From contig CM060969.1 of assembly GCA_030765045.1 (NCBI GenBank), forward strand, positions 50,378,716 through 50,442,715: a stretch of 64,000 nt of DNA, written 5' to 3'. The notes under the pieces are model-generated. The model was given only the letters and a program-made list of their open reading frames with translations. It made no database searches and had not been told where the DNA came from. The translations under genes and the position numbers were made by a program. Numbering within the stretch: position 1 is the first letter of the stretch; the number at the start of each line of letters is the position of its first letter. Of the stretch, positions 32,569-42,906 are shown piece after piece. Source of the stretch: Tenodera sinensis. Its lineage: Eukaryota; Arthropoda; Insecta; Mantodea; Mantidae.

Positions 32569-35460
32569 TTACAGTATTTCCAAATTTAAAAATTCCTTTA
32601 CACTATAGAAGCTGGAGTCTTTTAAGAATTTTAACAACACTCTCTTAAATTTTTGCTGTGATTCAATACTTTTTATGTATTCAGGTAGCTTGTTGTATAG
32701 ATGTAAGCCAGTATATGTGAAACTATTTTCATAAACTTTAGTTCTGTGTGAATTTACAAATAAATTATGCTTAGTTCTTGTGTTATATATATGAATTTCT
32801 GAATTTGTTTTAAATGAACTTAAGCTAGACTTCATATAGACAAGAGTTTCATATATGTATATACTTGGCAATGGTAATATATTTAATTTTTTAAAATAAG
32901 GTTTACAACTAGTTGTGCTTGAGAGATTCGCCATGGTTCGAATTATTTTCTTCTGTATTCTGAATACTTTTATACTGTTTTTAGAATTACCCCAAAAAAT
33001 CACACCGTATACCAATAAACTATGAATATATGCAAAGTAAACTGCTCTAAGAATCTTTGAGCTAGACATGCATTTGATTGTTCTAATTAAGTAACACATT
33101 TTACTGAGCTTTTTTGCCAATGTATCTATGTGTATTTCCCAACTTATATTTTCATCTACAATTAGTCCCAAAAATTTGGTATAGTTTACATAATTTATTT
33201 GGGTATGTCCCAGAGTTAGTTTTGGGCACATTTGACTTTTACTCATTTTGTTAAAGAAGCTTAGAGCTGCTGTTTTCTCTTCACTTAGAATTAACATATT
33301 TTTACTGAACCAATTTAGAATACATTGCAAACTCTTTTCAATGTGTACAGTCGACCCTTCCTTATTGTCCCCTTTGATAAAAATACTTGTATCATCTGCA
33401 AAAAGTGTTATGTTAATATTTGTCATATTATTTACTTTATCTGCTAAGTCATTTATATATAATATAAATAAAAGAGGCCCAAGAACAGATCCTTGAGGTA
33501 CTCCATATTTCATTGTAGCAGTACTTGAAAGTTGAGTTTTGACTTCGCTAGATATACTATCATAATATTCAATCTCTATTGATTGTTTCCTATTATAAAG
33601 ATACGACTTGAACCAATTTAAAGCTAATCCTCTTATTCCATACATAGATAATTTTGCTAATAGCAGTTTGTGGTCAACCAAATCAAAAGCCTTCGTAAGG
33701 TCCAAGAAAATGCCTATTCCTAAGTGTTTGTTGTCTAACGTTTCATACACTTTTTCAATAAAATTTATTAGAGCCGAATTTGTTGACTTATTTCTTCGGA
33801 AACCATTTTGATTGTCATTTATTACTTTAAATTTATCCAAAAAGCTTACTACTCTTTTGTACATAATTTGTTCAAAGATCTTTGCAAAGGTAGAGATTAT
33901 TGAGATCGGCCTATAGTTCTCTACCTTTCCTTTGTTACCTTTTTTATAAATGGGTTTAACTTTAGCATTTTTTAGCTCGTTTGGGAATATCCCACTCGAC
34001 AGCGAAAGATTTAATAGGTAAGTCAGTGGTTCTACTAAAAATATGGAACATCTTTTTATAACAAAGTTTGAATAACCATCAATTCCTGTTGACTTCTTAT
34101 TTTTTAATTTTTTAATAACATCTTTTACTTCCTCGACTGTTACTGGTATTAGAAACATACTATGTTCATTTTGCTTTAGAATCAACTTATCTTCCCTTCC
34201 TATAGAATTAGGTTTTAACAGTTTTTCTGCAACAGTCGAGTAATACTGATTAAATAATTCAGAAACTTGTCTAGGATCACTTATATTTTGACCATTGCTT
34301 TCCAGGCAGTAGTTTTCTTTTATGCTGCCTCCAGTTTTTATTTCACTATTAATTACTTGCCACATGGACTTAGATTTATTAATTGCATTTTCTATTGTTT
34401 TTTCATTATATAACCTTTTGGCATTTCTTATAATTTTTTTATATATAGTTCTGTATTTTAAGTAGTATGCCTTAAACTCACACGTAACCTTATTTCCTTT
34501 CATAAATTTGCTCAAGAACCTTAATCTATCACTTGATTTACGAATTCCATTTGTAATCCATTTATTGCTTTGTTTGTTTATCACAACTTTAGCAATTGGT
34601 ATTGCTGCTTTAAAGTAAAAGTCAAATATGTCCAAAAAAATCCTTGTGGCGTCATTTAAATCTTTTAATCCATATACACCTTCCCATGTCTCCTTACTTA
34701 ATAAAAAATTTAGATCACTTAAGTTAGCATCACTAATTAGTCTAACCTGTTTGTATATTTTTTTCGTATTCAACTTCAGGGTACTGTCTCTTACTGGGAT
34801 AAACAATTTCAGCATTTGTGCATAATGATCTGACAATGCTGTATCTACCACCTGAATTTCGTATTTTTGGCCCTTTGTATCCAAAATAACTTGGTCAATC
34901 GCAGAATAGGATGAATCAGTAACACGTGTTGGCACTTCTACTACATTTTGCATCCCGTACATATTTAAGAGATTCTGTAACTGTTTTTTATTTGAATTTT
35001 CAGTTAGATAATTTATATTCATATCCCCTACTATTATTACCTTCTTTTTTGCCTTTTTAGAGAAGTAGTCCAAAATAATTTCCAAATTATGTAAACAACT
35101 TTTACTATCGCTGGTGGGATTTCGATAAATGCAAATAAGAATTATTTTGGTTTCTAATAGTTCACATATGCTGACTTCAAAATGTTCCTCCTTGTTTAAG
35201 TATTTAAAATCAAGAATTTCTCTAAATTTAACTGTTGAATTCACATATATACATGATCCACCATTTTTCTTATTTGATCTACAGAAAGTACTAGCTAATA
35301 CGTAGTTAGGTATATTGAAATACTCAGTTTCATTTTCTTCTAACCAATGTTCAGTTAAGCATATTGCTGTGAAGTTTTTTAGAATAGATGTTAACAACAC
35401 TTCAATATTACATTTTTTATTGTTATAACCTACTGATAAATCTTGTCTGGCTAAGTACAA
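32569..35460 (-). CDS. LINE H ORF2: uninterrupted endonuclease-reverse transcriptase, 963 codons
   Basis: A single open frame encodes an APE-type endonuclease then reverse transcriptase. Endonuclease motifs are CLTEHWL near residue 35, YRNP, GDMNIN and LSDHYAQM. Reverse transcriptase motifs are KNKKSTGIDGYSNFV, NYRPISIISTFAKIFEQ, NGFRRNKSTNSAL, FLDLTKAFDLVDH, YGVPQGSVLGPLLFILYIND and FADDTSIF (about residue 687). The C-terminus (YIHSLLVYGVIFWGNS, KLNILPLPSIYIYETL) is typical of CR1/Jockey-group elements. The frame has no ATG at its 5' end and the first endonuclease Asn motif is missing, so the insertion is 5'-truncated at about 35480. An intact 2.9-kb frame with catalytic residues implies recent insertion. 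Confidence 0.93.
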   Translation of the reverse strand: MYLARQDLSVGYNNKKCNIEVLLTSILKNFTAICLTEHWLEENETEYFNIPNYVLASTFCRSNKKNGGSCIYVNSTVKFREILDFKYLNKEEHFEVSICELLETKIILICIYRNPTSDSKSCLHNLEIILDYFSKKAKKKVIIVGDMNINYLTENSNKKQLQNLLNMYGMQNVVEVPTRVTDSSYSAIDQVILDTKGQKYEIQVVDTALSDHYAQMLKLFIPVRDSTLKLNTKKIYKQVRLISDANLSDLNFLLSKETWEGVYGLKDLNDATRIFLDIFDFYFKAAIPIAKVVINKQSNKWITNGIRKSSDRLRFLSKFMKGNKVTCEFKAYYLKYRTIYKKIIRNAKRLYNEKTIENAINKSKSMWQVINSEIKTGGSIKENYCLESNGQNISDPRQVSELFNQYYSTVAEKLLKPNSIGREDKLILKQNEHSMFLIPVTVEEVKDVIKKLKNKKSTGIDGYSNFVIKRCSIFLVEPLTYLLNLSLSSGIFPNELKNAKVKPIYKKGNKGKVENYRPISIISTFAKIFEQIMYKRVVSFLDKFKVINDNQNGFRRNKSTNSALINFIEKVYETLDNKHLGIGIFLDLTKAFDLVDHKLLLAKLSMYGIRGLALNWFKSYLYNRKQSIEIEYYDSISSEVKTQLSSTATMKYGVPQGSVLGPLLFILYINDLADKVNNMTNINITLFADDTSIFIKGDNKEGSTVHIEKSLQCILNWFSKNMLILSEEKTAALSFFNKMSKSQMCPKLTLGHTQINYVNYTKFLGLIVDENISWEIHIDTLAKKLSKMCYLIRTIKCMSSSKILRAVYFAYIHSLLVYGVIFWGNSKNSIKVFRIQKKIIRTMANLSSTTSCKPYFKKLNILPLPSIYIYETLVYMKSSLSSFKTNSEIHIYNTRTKHNLFVNSHRTKVYENSFTYTGLHLYNKLPEYIKSIESQQKFKRVLLKFLKDSSFYSVKEFLNLEIL

Positions 35461-35480
35461 TTCACTATGTATCTGAGCAG

Positions 35481-35546
35481 ATCAAAAAAAGAAAACTGCT
35501 GATGGCCCCTCAAGGAGATATTATACTACATACATCCTTACCAAAG
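35481..35546 (+). other. Possible small exon upstream of the F-box exon
   Basis: A 66-base segment bounded by ...ctgagcag and gtaatg reads IKKRKLLMAPQGDIILHTSL with phase 0 at both ends, which suits the phase-0 F-box exon downstream. The acceptor has a weak pyrimidine tract and lies directly beside the LINE H 5' end, so it may be chance. Confidence 0.2.
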
Positions 35547-36158
35547 GTAATGATAAGGTTTCTGTTTGTTGGGTATTTTTCCTAGGTATGTTAAGTATAT
35601 CAGAGATTTTGGTAAGAGGAACACTACATTAAAGAAATGAACTAGAAATTTTACTTCCTGACACGAGAGGCTAAATGAATCAAAGAATGAGCTTGAGATA
35701 GAAGCTAATAGGTTTATTAGAGAACATATTTTGTCTTCCTAGTATAGAATTCCACTTTTGTTGGAGAAAAAGTGAATACAGGTAGCTTGAGCCCAGCCGG
35801 AACATGAGGAAAATGTACAAATTTTGTAAAGTGAAGTATCAAGATCAAGGAAGGGGTTTGCAAGTATTAAAAAGTGCAGGAAAGTTTTCAGCAAATACAA
35901 ACTTAAATCAGTGGCAGCTATTCAGATGAAGCTAGTGAAGTTCCACTTTGCCAGTTTTAGTTGTATTAAATATGATTTAGATGTTTAACTTGTAGGCTTA
36001 AATATACAAACAACCTTTCGGAACTATATCTGTGAGTTTAAAGGGAAGGATGAATGTTACCGGCTGTCTGTCTTCTCTCTCATGCTTTAGCATTAAAGGT
36101 GCAGCTGTTTCTGTCAGCCAACATATAGCTGCATGTTTATAGCTGCCATGACAGTGAA

Positions 36159-36160
<2 letters not shown>
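35547..36160. other. Unassigned, with a diverged hAT terminus at 35909
   Basis: Starting at 35909, cagtggcagctattcagatg then aagctagtgaag resembles the left terminus of the intact hAT at 51077 (cagtggcggctattcaggtg). No matching right end is clear, although agctgccatgacagtg at about 36141 is a candidate. Otherwise nothing recognised. Confidence 0.4.

Positions 36161-36205
<45 letters not shown>
36161..36205. repeat. (AT)n microsatellite
   Basis: Uninterrupted at-repeat of 45 bases. Confidence 0.97.
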
Positions 36206-36208
<3 letters not shown>

Positions 36209-36744
36209 TCACAGTATACAGTTAATTTTTAACTGAGGTTTATCTATACAAGATAACTTGGGTTAGAAATTTTTCAACCAATTCTTAATTATAAGCATTC
36301 TTGGGATAATAGATGAAGTGGTCAAAATGCTGCCAGTCTATGTACAAGGATCGTACTGAAAGTCATGAGGAACCCACTGTTAAAATTCAAAATCAAATAA
36401 TGTAAGAAAAAGAGCTGCAGGATCGTGATCTATAAACTTTACACCACATATTACCATATTGTGTTGTCATTAGCTTCTTTCATGTGACCACAAGCAGTAT
36501 TTGATTATAATGTTTGATATAATTTTAATGATATAAGGTGATCTATTCAAAATACTATGCCTCAAAGGCAATTTACTGGTATTTATTCCAGGGTATTGGT
36601 ATGATAAGTGCTACACCTATTAAACAAAGTCAAGTAAATCTAAACATTCCCTACTGTACATTTCCAAGTCAGTTCATCTATTTATTCCAGCTATAAAATA
36701 AGCTCATGTGGGAGATTCTTTCAATTTCTTTTTTCTCTCTACAG
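36206..36744 (+). other. Intronic sequence before the F-box exon
   Basis: AT-rich and non-coding. It ends in a strong acceptor, tttcttttttctctctacag. Confidence 0.5.
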
Positions 36745-36939
36745 GATGTGGAAAGAAACAGCTTCTATTTACCAGATGAAATACTGCTAATTATCTTCTC
36801 TCATCTTAGTGTGGAAGATGCTATACAGACTGCGCACAATGTGTGTAAACAATGGAGGAAGGTCACATGTGACCAAGAATTGTGGAAGAAATGGTTGTTT
36901 CAGCCTCCTAAATCATACGTATTTAATACATTAGCACTG
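36745..36939 (+). CDS. Exon of an F-box protein gene
   Basis: The 195-base segment is open, lies between acceptor ctctctacag and donor gtaagc, and is exactly 65 codons with phase 0 at both ends. It encodes FYLPDEILLIIFSHLSVEDA, then IQTAHNVCKQWRKVTCDQEL and WKKW. This is a full F-box: LPDEIL start, central Leu/Ile core, VCKQWR helix and terminal W. F-box proteins bind SKP1 and bring substrates to SCF ubiquitin ligases in cytosol or nucleus. The substrate-binding domain lies in other exons, so the subfamily and symbol cannot be given. Its codons carry no lesions in a region full of dead elements, which supports a live host gene. Confidence 0.85.
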
Positions 36940-37131
36940 GTAAGCACCACAAAGTACAAAATTATTTCTGTCAGCACCACTTGTATTTTATCATTAAAAA
37001 AAAACTACAGGTTTCAATGCTTGCTTTAGTTTTCTTCATTAATTTTGAAAACTAAATTGAACATGTTATGTGGGTTATTGTTGGAAAAATAATTGACCAT
37101 TCTTTCAGAGTGAGAAGTATTTATCACTTTT
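36940..37131 (+). other. Intron of the F-box gene, proximal part
   Basis: Starts with donor gtaagcacc. No feature is seen until the duplicated block. Confidence 0.5.
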
Positions 37132-37451
37132 AAATTAAGTAAAAATTGAAGCTATTAACAGTGAAGCAACAAGATTCTAAAATAAGAACAAATTAGAAAC
37201 TAAAAACTTCACTTATCTTAGTATGTTGATATCCTTTTTCTATTTTACTAAATTAAGTAAAAATTGAAGCTATTAACAGTGAAGCAACAAGATTCTAAAA
37301 TAAGAACAAATTAGAAACTAAAAACTTCACTTATCTTAGTATGTTGATATAAATTAAGTAAAAATTGAAGCTATTAACAGTGAAGCAACAAGATATCAAC
37401 ATACTAAGATAAGTGAAGTTTTTAGTTTCTAATTTGTTCTTATTTTAGAAT
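37132..37451. repeat. 101-bp direct duplication with an inverted third copy
   Basis: Units 37132-37232 and 37250-37350 are identical over 101 bases. A third unit begins at 37351, follows the first 42 or so bases, then at 37392 switches to the exact reverse complement of the last 59 bases of the unit (atatcaacatactaagataa ...). The 12-mer tttatcactttt flanks the whole block at 37120 and 37459. No coding content. Confidence 0.95.
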
Positions 37452-37470
37452 TTTAGAATTTATCACTTTT

Positions 37471-38040
37471 GTTTTTAAGTATGACTCACTTGTGATGATA
37501 TTGTTTAATATGTCATCAATGCTGCTGTTCTGAATCTATATGTGCAAAGATTTGGACCAAAGAGAGAGAATGAGAGAGAGAAAGTTTTTCAAGTTGCATT
37601 GCAAGTGTTCATGCTTTTGTTAAAAGTTTTATATTTCATAATATTTTGGTAAAAGTCCAGATATTTCCTGAAAATTCTTTCTCTCTTTTTTATTATTTGT
37701 AACAAATGAATTTGGATGTCCTAGATCAGGCTGATCTAATGGAAATGTTACAGCAGCAGCCAGAGCTATCACAGCTAAAGCCTACTGCACTGTTGCTCTG
37801 TGCAACTGAGGTCAGGCGTGTTGTTGAGGCAATAGTGGATGGGTATATGTGGGGAGAGTAAAAACATTCCGAACGGGCTGCGAAATTCTCGGCGCTCGTT
37901 GCCAATTGCTGCTATTATAGAAAGTTGCAGATGAAACCATGCAATATTTTTAAAACTACTTTATAAGCCTTTACTTACCAACTTTATGAAAGGAGATGTT
38001 GACATTGTCCACCATCATACATACATTTTTGGCACCTATT
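37471..38040 (+). other. Intronic, one short open segment
   Basis: At 37724-37860 the plus strand reads QADLMEMLQQQPELSQLKPT then ALLLCATEVRRVVEAIVDGY with no lesion. It is less AT-rich than its surroundings and could be a remnant exon or repeat. No domain recognised; splice sites do not match the F-box exon phase. Confidence 0.3.
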
Positions 38041-38049
38041 TAGGAAACT

Positions 38050-38600
38050 ATCCATCATTGCCAAAAGAAGAAATGTGATTCAAAACATTCACATACCACC
38101 CAAAGACATTTGACAAATTCAAGACGATTTTTAGAGAGTACAACATACAATTGGCTTCAATCAACAAATGTAGCGTTAAAAACTTACTTGGCTCAAACAC
38201 TAAAGAGAGCATTGCAGCAAATAAAAAATCTGGAATCTACCAAGTAGGATGCAATAACTGCAACAAGGTTTATATAGGAAAAACTAAGAGAAATTTGGAA
38301 ACAAGAACTAAAGAACGTTTCAGAAGTATAAAATACTCTTTAAAAAATTAGCAGTTGCTACCCATTTTTGGAAAGAAAATCACAACATTAACCCAGATCC
38401 ATAATTATTAAAACACATATCAGGAAACCAAGAATTGTCATTATGGGAACAGATCTTGTTCAGGAAAAACAAAACAGTTTTCAATTTTGAGATACCACAA
38501 AGCGATCCATTAAACAAGTTCTGCCAGAGCCATCTACAGGAGAAACCAGTCCCTACAAGTTCAGTCGATGTCTGGTTGATAACGGAGGAAAGTTAACCTC
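38050..38600 (+). pseudogene. Penelope-like element C-terminus with GIY-YIG endonuclease
   Basis: The plus strand reads IHIPPKDI, CSVKNLLGSN, then SGIYQVGCNNCNKVYIGKTK, RNLETRTKE and, after a shift, LLKHISGNQELSLWEQILFR. This is the GIY-YIG nuclease (GIY and VYIG motifs with the conserved Cys pair) fused to the reverse transcriptase end in Penelope-like retroelements. Only the C-terminal part remains, with at least two shifts. Lies in the F-box gene intron. Confidence 0.78.
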
Positions 38601-38689
38601 TGAAACATATTCTGTGTTGTTTAGTGTCATTAATCGACTGAAATCCTATTTTAATGTAATAAGTTGATTCTATGGTATGAATAAATTCA

Positions 38690-39105
38690 AAAGATAATTG
38701 GTTTGCTACTCCATTAAATTATTTTAATTGGTTACATTGGATCCCCGTCTTGGATGTTTGCAGTTAAAATGTCCACCTAACAAGTAATGTGTATCCGTCT
38801 CATATGCTATGGCCCAGAAATTCCCTGCTGTGACTTTGTTTTCAGCCAATCTGATATTCTTTGTTGTTTACCTGGATTGAGATTTGTGATATTTCAAAAG
38901 CACTTTCTTTTATTGCCAAAGTGACTCGCTCTGTAGATGTTATAGCTTGATACATTAAAGTAAATATGTGGAGCTAGCTTAGTTTCATTAGCTAACAGAA
39001 TGTCAAAGTTATGTGTATTTCGAAATCGTTTCAGCTCATTATATGTGTTATTTATGCCTTTGCTATTCCATGTGGAAATTTTTACTGGTTGATGGATATT
39101 CATTT
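38690..39105 (-). pseudogene. LINE I ORF2 endonuclease fragment, Jockey type
   Basis: The minus strand from ATG 39103 reads VKISTWNSKGINNTYNELKR, FDILLANETKL, then after a stop AGNFWAIA and LLGGHFNCKHPRRGSNVTN in shifted frames. These are the WNxxG, ANET and GGxFNxKH motifs of the APE endonuclease. The reverse transcriptase is missing. The gag of the same element lies upstream on the same strand beyond a SINE. Confidence 0.75.
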
Positions 39106-39249
39106 TGTTTTAAGCAGCACTGGTTGCAGTGTAGTCATTAGTCGGACTGACAAGTTAGTATTTTATCTACAAGCTTGGTCAGTATGTGATTATTGCTTGT
39201 ATTTGTAACATGCTTAAGAGCATTAGTATAACTAGTGTATGAGTTATGA

Positions 39250-39476
39250 CCCACCACTGTAGCATGATGGTAGCGTGTCTGTTTCTCGTCCAAGAGGTCA
39301 CGAGTTCAAATCTTGCTTAGGATAAGCTTTTTTCTGAGGTTTCCCTTATCCTGAGATGGCGAATGTCAGATAATTTAAAGCTCTATGGACCTTGGGCTCA
39401 TTTGAGGATAATTTCACTCATTTCATTCATTCACCGTCCAATATAACACTACGTTGGAAGACGTTAATAAAAAAAA
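39250..39476 (+). mobile_element. tRNA-derived SINE, type 1, with 14-bp TSD
   Basis: The 14-mer tgtatgagttatga flanks it at 39236-39249 and 39477-39490. It has a tRNA-like head with A box tagcatgatggtagcg and B box gagttcaaatc. The body includes ttcccttatcctgagatggc and ctatggaccttgggctc, and the tail is gttaataaaaaaa. It inserted between gag and ORF2 of LINE I. A diverged copy lies at 12552-12815. Confidence 0.93.
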
Positions 39477-39539
39477 TGTATGAGTTATGATGTGCATGAG
39501 CTCTTCTGGTTCACTCTCAATTTTATTAGAGAAACTGTG

Positions 39540-40010
39540 CAGTCATTCAGTGCTTAAACATATGAGTCAGACAGACCTACTGTTGGTAGCAGATGGTTTT
39601 GCATAAGAAGTATGTAGCTGAGATGATCTTTGCAACTGAATGTGCACTGGACAGCCTTCGTAATTAGTGATCTGATTTTCTTTACACTTGACACAAAGCA
39701 GTAGGAGAAGTGTGACTTTTAATGCATTTAGCTATAGCATGTGAGCCATCACACTTGACTCACCAAGCTGGTTTGTGGCAGTACTTCTTGTTGTGATCAT
39801 AGGCTTGGCAATTTGCACATTGAAATTACAAAGCATTTAGGTTTCTGTGACTCTGCTTTAACAACTGCACCATAAAGATGATTTAGTTCATATATCTTTT
39901 TGTTCAAATCAGGTTTCAAGTCAAGATGAAACATGGTAGTGGCATCTTAGTAACTGGATGGTATACTAAAATCATTTGTACAGGTTGATAGCCTAATTCT
40001 TTTAGCTAAT
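39540..40010 (-). pseudogene. LINE I gag remnant with zinc knuckles
   Basis: Minus-strand frames give QCANCQAYDHNKKYCHKPAW, KCDGSHAIAKCIKS and NYEGCPVHIQLQRSSQL. These match the triple Cys/His cluster of Jockey-type gag proteins. Upstream, TKRYMN/IYELNHLYGAVVK fits the end of the preceding domain. Several stops are present. Together with 38690-39105 it forms one decayed element. Confidence 0.72.
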
Positions 40011-40651
40011 TTATTATCATACCAGTATCACATGAGGGATACAGCCCTCTAATTACTGCCCTAAGGTTTCTCTTAGTTTCCATTGAAATGTGTAATATTC
40101 AGCTTTGATATTTTCCAGATAGCAGTTCTGTAACCTTCTGCTATTTCAAAATTTCACTTGAGTTTTATTTTCACTGAGTCATATGTTTGTACAGTCCAAC
40201 ATTCAATCTTTTTAGTTCTATTAAAAGCCTACTTATGTCTGCCAACTTGATTATGCAGCTAGTGGCCTGTTATGGTCGTGAGAAATGTTGGAAATTGTAC
40301 TCACTTCTTGTGTTGTTTCATCCATTTCAACTTCATTTAATGGTGAGAATCTGTTTGAGAAGCAAACAGAGATTCATGGTCAAGTTTCAGATTCTTGGTG
40401 AAGGCAGATTGTCTTAATGAACTCATTTTGCTTACTTGCTCTTAGCAATAGTAAGAAGTTTACTATTTATACACAGAACACAACAAAAGGCTGATTTTGA
40501 AACATGCAATCAAACAAAACTTCGCTACTGGGAGTTAAATATTATTTAATCAAGGAGCAAAATAAAGCATGACATATTTACTTGGCCTCATCCAATCCCA
40601 AAAGGTATCATTTTATGAGGTAATTTATCATATATTTTGGACAGCAATTTA
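40011..40651. other. Unassigned intronic stretch
   Basis: May hold further eroded gag sequence; nothing is clear. Confidence 0.3.
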
Positions 40652-41829
40652 CCAGGGCCATCTCAGAAGCACCTGATCTAACAAAGAAAGGACAAAAATT
40701 TAGGGAAAAAATATTTCTCTACATATTCTCCTTTCAGTTCAATACACTTCCCAGTGATGCTCAATAGCTTTGATACATTGCTCATAGTGAGAACTTTCAA
40801 GCTTTGCAAAATAGCCATTGACTGCAGACACCACCTCTTAATTTTTGGCAAAATTTTTAAAACAAAGCCATTTCTTCAAGTTTGGAAACAGAAAATAATT
40901 AACTCTGTTAACTCTTTGACTTTGGCCATGGTGATAATGTATGTGTGTTCGTTGTCTTGATGAAACAAAGCTTTCTTGTTCTTTAAATGCAGCCAGTTTT
41001 GCTTGACTTCATCACTCAAGTGTTGCAACAAGTTCATATAATACTTGCCATTCCTTGCTTTTCCTTTTTGGACGTAATCAATGACACCATGCCCTTGCCT
41101 GCAGACAAACTGTCTTTGCCTTCTTTGGAGCCAATTCTCCCCTTCCATTCCACTGTTTCGACTGTTCCTTTGTCTCAGGCACAAAGTTATGGACCCATCT
41201 TTCATGCATGGTTATGAACCGACACAAACTCAGCTTTATTGCGGCTTAACATCACCAAACACTTAACATAAGCATCTCATGATGCTGTTTTTGTTCCATT
41301 GTGAACAAACATGGCACTCATCTTGCACATAGTTTTCTTATGTCCAAATTTTCAGTCAGTATGCAACATACAGCACCTTTTGAAATGTCTGCAATGTCTG
41401 CTGGCTCACACACTTTCAGTACACAGTCATCCAATATCATTTTGTGGATTTTCTTTACAGTTTCTATGGGGTCACTTCATTTGGTTCACCATTGCAATGT
41501 TCATCTTGGCAGCTTATGCGACCTCACATAAACTCTACTGTTGTAAACAAAGAAGCAGGCTCCCCCAGCGTAGAACCTAGCTTTGCTATAATATTAGTTG
41601 GATGAAGACCTTTCAAATAAAAGTATTGTATCACATAGTGATGACCAGTGTTATCCATTTTTACAAATTTGCTGAGAGCATTCATTATTGATGGCTGCCA
41701 AAGAAATACTAAACAATGTAACATTGACAAGCTTAAGCTTTATGAAGTTGATACTTTCCACCACAGTCATTTGTTTGAAACAACAATGCTATCTGTATGT
41801 CAGATCAGGTACTTCTGGGACAGCCCTCA
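40652..41829 (-). mobile_element. Mariner transposon remnant with both TIRs
   Basis: The left end ccagggccatctcagaagca and the inverted right end (tgagggctgtcccagaagta) continue into cctgatct(a/g)aca, giving TIRs of about 30 bases. TA flanks both sides (40650-40651 and 41830-41831). The minus strand encodes pieces of a mariner transposase: HHYVIQYFYLKGLHP and KLGSTLGEPASLFTTVEF at the N-terminus, then VIDYVQKGKARNGKYYMNLL, KKALFHQDNEHTYIITMAK and CIKAIEHHWE. Frames are broken. Located in the F-box gene intron. Confidence 0.87.
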
Positions 41830-41831
41830 TA

Positions 41832-42062
41832 TTTAGAAAAGGTACTAAGTATCATAACATGTATCATAAGTATCATATCATCAACAGTTTCATAAGTTAA
41901 TTTTTTTATGGGTGTGCTAAACGCTCAAGTGTACATTTAAATACCTCTGCTTGTGTACATGTCAAAAGTAAGTGGAGAAATTTTTGTTGCATGTACCCTG
42001 CCAAAACATTCATTTTCATTTCACAGTTACTTTGAGTTGGGACAAAAACCAGAATGTTATTA
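41832..42062. other. Intronic spacer
   Basis: Short AT-rich stretch with repeated catgtatcataagtatcat-like words; nothing else. Confidence 0.3.
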
Positions 42063-42070
42063 ATCTAGAG

Positions 42071-42898
42071 CAGGGGAAGACAACTTTGGGCCATGTGACG
42101 TATTTAAACGAAGAGCCAGCTTGTACGTTCGTGTGACGTCAGGCGAGAGCAGTGTATTGCTATGCTGCCTAGATCAGCGGCGCATGTGTTCAGTTCCCCA
42201 GGCTTCAAGATGTAGAAACATTGTCAACTACGTTTCAGGTCTTTGCGACCCCGTATTCATTGGATGTTAACAATGTTTCTAGCAGGTAGCAAATTGAATG
42301 ATAAATTTACAGTGCGACGATTTGCTAAAGGACAAATATAAACACAAGGAAGACTTTGTTGATTTTTATAAGAATGTTCCTCAAAATAGATTTCTGAGGT
42401 TATATGCCCTTGTTGCACGGATATCATGTATGTTTGGTTCTACGTATGTGTGTGAACAATTCTTCTCTTTATGAACCCTTCTAAGTCAAAGTCCCCGAAG
42501 CATATTGTCAGATGACAATCTAACATGCAGTATTCGGTTACAAATGTGCCGTACATACCCCCTAACATTGAAAAACTAGTTAAAGAAAAGCGAAACGGCA
42601 AATGCTGGAAAATGTCCACCTAATTGTTCTGCATAGCTCTCGTCTAGCTCAGGCAAAATAGTTATAATGTCTGTTCTATTTGCGTTATAACATGACTGTT
42701 CACATAAACTAGAATTGACTCGTATATATGTAATTATTTGTAATCTGACTATTCCATAATTGAGTCAGCATTAAAATTGCGATGTCCGGCACGCCATTTC
42801 CTCTTCCGTGGTTTGACGTCACACGTTCAACTGACCTTTGACGGGAGCATATTAGCTGAGTGAACTGATGTCACAGCAGTGATACCTGTCTTCCCCTG
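42071..42898 (+). mobile_element. 828-bp hAT deletion derivative with perfect 8-bp TSD
   Basis: Termini are caggggaagaca and its inverse tgtcttcccctg. The 8-mer atctagag is repeated at 42063-42070 and 42899-42906. Inside, 42300-42600 encodes the C-terminus of a hAT transposase (DFVDFYKNVPQNRFLRLYAL, CMFGSTYVCEQFFSL, LSDDNLTCSIRLQMC), the dimerisation region with its conserved Glu. The N-terminal two-thirds is deleted, so it must have moved using a helper. It lies in the F-box gene intron. Confidence 0.9.
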
Positions 42899-42906
42899 AT
42901 CTAGAG

